Of a stretch of DNA of 6,491 nt, positions 5,454 to 6,491 are shown one piece after another. Origin of the DNA: an uncultured Oscillospiraceae bacterium (GTDB taxonomy: Bacteria > Bacillota > Clostridia > Oscillospirales > Ruminococcaceae); assembly GCA_900546885.1 (NCBI GenBank), contig UREN01000095.1, positions 1 through 6,491 of the forward strand, written 5' to 3'. Below the pieces are notes generated by a model. It worked only from the letters and a program-made list of their open reading frames with translations. It had not been told where the DNA came from and searched no databases. Position numbers and translations under genes: made by a program. Every line of letters begins with the position of its first letter. Within the stretch, counting starts at the first letter, position 1.

Positions 5454-6017
5454 TCAGGCCTGCGGCGTGGCCTCCGGTTCCCCGGCCGGTTCAGCCGGTG
5501 TACAGCTGGCGTGTGTTTCCAGCGCTTTCACGGCATAAACCTTATAGGCAAAAGAGCGCACCGCAGCGCGCAGAAGCTCGGCCTCTGGCGGCAGAGAAGC
5601 CGCCGCTGCCTCCTGAGCGCCTTGCGGGGCAAATGCAGCCCGCAGGGCCGCCTCCAATTCCTCACAGAAACGGCCGTATGCATAGGGCGCCTCGTATTTG
5701 CGCTGCTGCATGCGCAGCAGCGCTGCAATTTCCCCAATGCTAAGCACCTGCTTCAGCAAAAAGATTACATACAGGTAGGCAATTTGCCCGGTAGAATATT
5801 TCTTCTTTTCCGGCGGCGCCAACAGCTTCATTTTTACATAGTTGTTTACCATTGTGGCGGTGACAGGCGTTTCCCCCTGCGGATAAAACGGGCCTACGGC
5901 CTCGTTCAGAACAGAGACTACCTGGTCTTTGTACAGCGCAATATGCGGCAGTTCTTCATAGCGCGGGCAATGATACTCTGCCAGCGTGCGGCAAACATCT
6001 GAAAAATTCTGGCCCAT
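5454..6017 (-). CDS. DUF1836-domain protein, putative regulator
   Basis: This 187-residue soluble protein carries a DUF1836 domain at about residues 21-101. The sequence shows LPHIALYKDQV (23-33), then PVTATMVNNYVKMKLLAPP (51-69) followed by a Lys-rich KKKYS, then LLKQVLSIGEIAALL (87-101). This layout (T-x-T-M-V-N-N-Y-V-K, then LSIxEIxxLL) resembles a MerR-like helix-turn-helix. The family is nearly restricted to Firmicutes and has no established function, so DNA binding is inference. Residues 130-140 and the last 25 are Ala/Pro/Glu-rich and probably disordered. The start is set by AAAGGAG (6026-6032 on the complement), 8 bases before the ATG. It is monocistronic as far as visible and convergent with trxB. 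It is not obviously linked to the redox genes. Confidence 0.88.
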   Translation of the reverse strand: MGQNFSDVCRTLAEYHCPRYEELPHIALYKDQVVSVLNEAVGPFYPQGETPVTATMVNNYVKMKLLAPPEKKKYSTGQIAYLYVIFLLKQVLSIGEIAALLRMQQRKYEAPYAYGRFCEELEAALRAAFAPQGAQEAAAASLPPEAELLRAAVRSFAYKVYAVKALETHASCTPAEPAGEPEATPQA

Positions 6018-6038
6018 CTTCCTCTCTCCTTTCTTAAC

Positions 6039-6068
6039 AGTTTACCATAGGCATATCCGGCTTGTCAA
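6039..6068 (-). promoter_or_regulatory. Promoter of the DUF1836 gene
   Basis: On the - strand TTGACA (6068-6063) is a perfect -35. It is followed after 18 bases by TAAACT (6044-6039), preceded by TGG as in an extended -10. The start is predicted near 6032, so the leader is only about 15 bases and begins at the ribosome binding site. Confidence 0.75.
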
Positions 6069-6081
6069 AAAGAAAAGCTTC

Positions 6082-6108
6082 TTGATGGAGAATGAAAAAC
6101 TGTATAAT
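6082..6108 (+). promoter_or_regulatory. Rightward promoter candidate with a perfect TATAAT
   Basis: TATAAT (6103-6108) is a perfect -10. TTGATG (6082-6087) is a fair -35, but the 15-base spacing is short. A second TATAAT lies at 6123-6128. No protein gene follows, so it would drive an RNA through the hairpin block or an interrupted gene. Confidence 0.45.
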
Positions 6109-6113
6109 ATGGT

Positions 6114-6286
6114 GTTGAATACTATAATGCCAAAGCGTCGAAAGTGCAGCAGCGGGGCAGGGGACGGGCACAGTAACCGAAAGGCCGTGCGGCTGCCCAC
6201 AAAACGCAAACCGCCTGCTGCAGGGAGCCACAGCCGCCGCCCGAAGGGCCGCCCAGCGAAGAACTTCGCAAGGTGCAAAATTTTTT
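6114..6286 (+). ncRNA. Candidate structured RNA of unknown class
   Basis: This gene-free stretch is unusually GC-rich and foldable. TGCAGCAGCGG (6145-6155) pairs with 6211-6222 with one bulged C. GGGCAG (6155-6160) pairs with CTGCCC (6193-6198). GCAC (6168-6171) pairs with GTGC (6187-6190) around CC-GAAA-GG (6177-6184), a GNRA tetraloop. Downstream are GCCC-GAA-GGGC (6239-6249) and GCGAAG-AA-CTTCGC (6256-6269), then six T's at 6281-6286. With TATAAT at 6103-6108 it could be a transcript of about 170 bases. I compared it from memory with RNase P, 6S, SRP and tmRNA and several riboswitches and saw no match. It may simply be an intergenic region with chance pairing. Confidence 0.3.
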
Positions 6287-6292
6287 AAAAAC

Positions 6293-6491
6293 TGTAGGTT
6301 TGTCAAACATATTGGACGGTGAACTGGGAAGGAGTGCAGTAGTTTAAGGGCCTCATAGGTAAGTTGTTAGAGCGGCGGTTGTGGACAGCGAGCTGTCTGG
6401 TGAAGTCATCCAGAGAGTAAAAACTATGGCAGGAATAGAAGCGCTTCTGATCCTCGCGGTGACTACGCTCCACTTTACCGTTGTGGCGTGG
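6293..6491 (-). mobile_element. 3' end of an insertion sequence, cut by the window edge
   Basis: The transposase fragment on the - strand ends within about 10 bases of a likely element end. TGTAGGTTTGTCA begins at 6293, starting TG as IS3/IS481-type ends do, with the stop codon inside it. Outside lies the AT-rich run AAAATTTTTTAAAAAC. The other end, and hence the inverted repeats and target duplication, are outside the window, so the boundary is a proposal. Confidence 0.6.
6303..6491 (-). CDS. DDE transposase (integrase core), C-terminal 62 residues only
   Basis: The last - strand codons read PRHNGKVERSHREDQKRFYS (6491-6432), then a linker ending in RRSNNLPMRPL and a tail ending VQYV before TGA (6305-6303). 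NGKVER-H is the block around the catalytic Glu (codon 6470-6468) of integrase-core transposases of the IS481/IS3 group. The downstream pattern of F-x-x-L, then N-x-R and RP-L is the usual end of that domain. It catalyses cut-and-join of the element's DNA. The start and the two catalytic Asp residues lie beyond 6491. Codons such as TTA, AAC and AGA make it less GC-rich than its neighbours, consistent with acquired DNA. Whether the copy is intact cannot be told. Confidence 0.85.
   Translation of the reverse strand, partial: PRHNGKVERSHREDQKRFYSCHSFYSLDDFTRQLAVHNRRSNNLPMRPLNYCTPSQFTVQYV

Noticed and set aside
6141..6215. RNase P RNA-like words (GAAAGTGC, GCAAACCGCC)
   Set aside because: The universal GAGGAAAGTCC block and the overall order of conserved regions are missing.
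6085..6288. 67-codon + strand frame, Lys/Arg-rich, ending before the IS
   Set aside because: No ribosome binding site, overlaps the TATAAT box, no recognisable domain, and the bases are better explained by hairpin structure.
74..6491. CRISPR array, tRNA, rRNA, phage genes or defence system
   Set aside because: No regularly spaced direct repeats, no tRNA or rRNA signatures and no phage or defence proteins were seen on either strand.

Overview
The window looks like the end of an assembled contig from a fairly GC-rich, low-GC-lineage (Firmicutes) anaerobe. The best guess is a gut clostridium of the Oscillospiraceae/Ruminococcaceae type. The reasons are strong AGGAGG-type ribosome binding sites, a DUF1836 protein, a clostridial-style thioredoxin with a non-GP active site and an allosteric-type L-lactate dehydrogenase. 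The genus is not determined by anything I can see.

Layout: bases 1-73 are not biological. They are an Illumina P7/TruSeq index adapter, so the genome sequence begins at 74. From 74 to 2077 (+ strand) lies an ABC exporter pair: the C-terminal half of an ATPase, cut off by the contig end, overlapping by 8 bases a 542-residue, about 12-helix permease. A DUF308/HdeD-type membrane protein is encoded on the - strand at 2228-2758. It has a strong terminator at 2170-2210 and an extended -10 promoter near 2863-2871. Divergent from it is an L-lactate dehydrogenase (2963-3907, +), preceded by a leader hairpin. After a 93-base gap holding a palindrome and another extended -10 promoter come trxA and trxB (4001-5270, +), a thioredoxin/thioredoxin reductase operon. 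A bidirectional terminator (5362-5398) separates trxB from a convergent DUF1836 putative regulator (5454-6017, -). The 285 bases upstream of that gene hold its promoter, a rightward TATAAT box and a GC-rich block of nested hairpins that could be an unassigned structured RNA. The window ends in the 3' part of an insertion sequence: the last 62 codons of a DDE transposase on the - strand, running off the edge.

Functionally the centre is a redox neighbourhood. Lactate dehydrogenase reoxidises NADH by reducing pyruvate. Thioredoxin reductase uses NADPH to keep the thioredoxin dithiol reduced. The DUF308 and DUF1836 proteins have no established function here. I did not find a convincing novel multi-gene system. 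The items most worth a second look are the WCKYC thioredoxin, the palindrome and shared extended -10 promoters, the ldh leader hairpin, the hairpin block beside the IS, the apparent internal duplication in the permease, and the adapter contamination.
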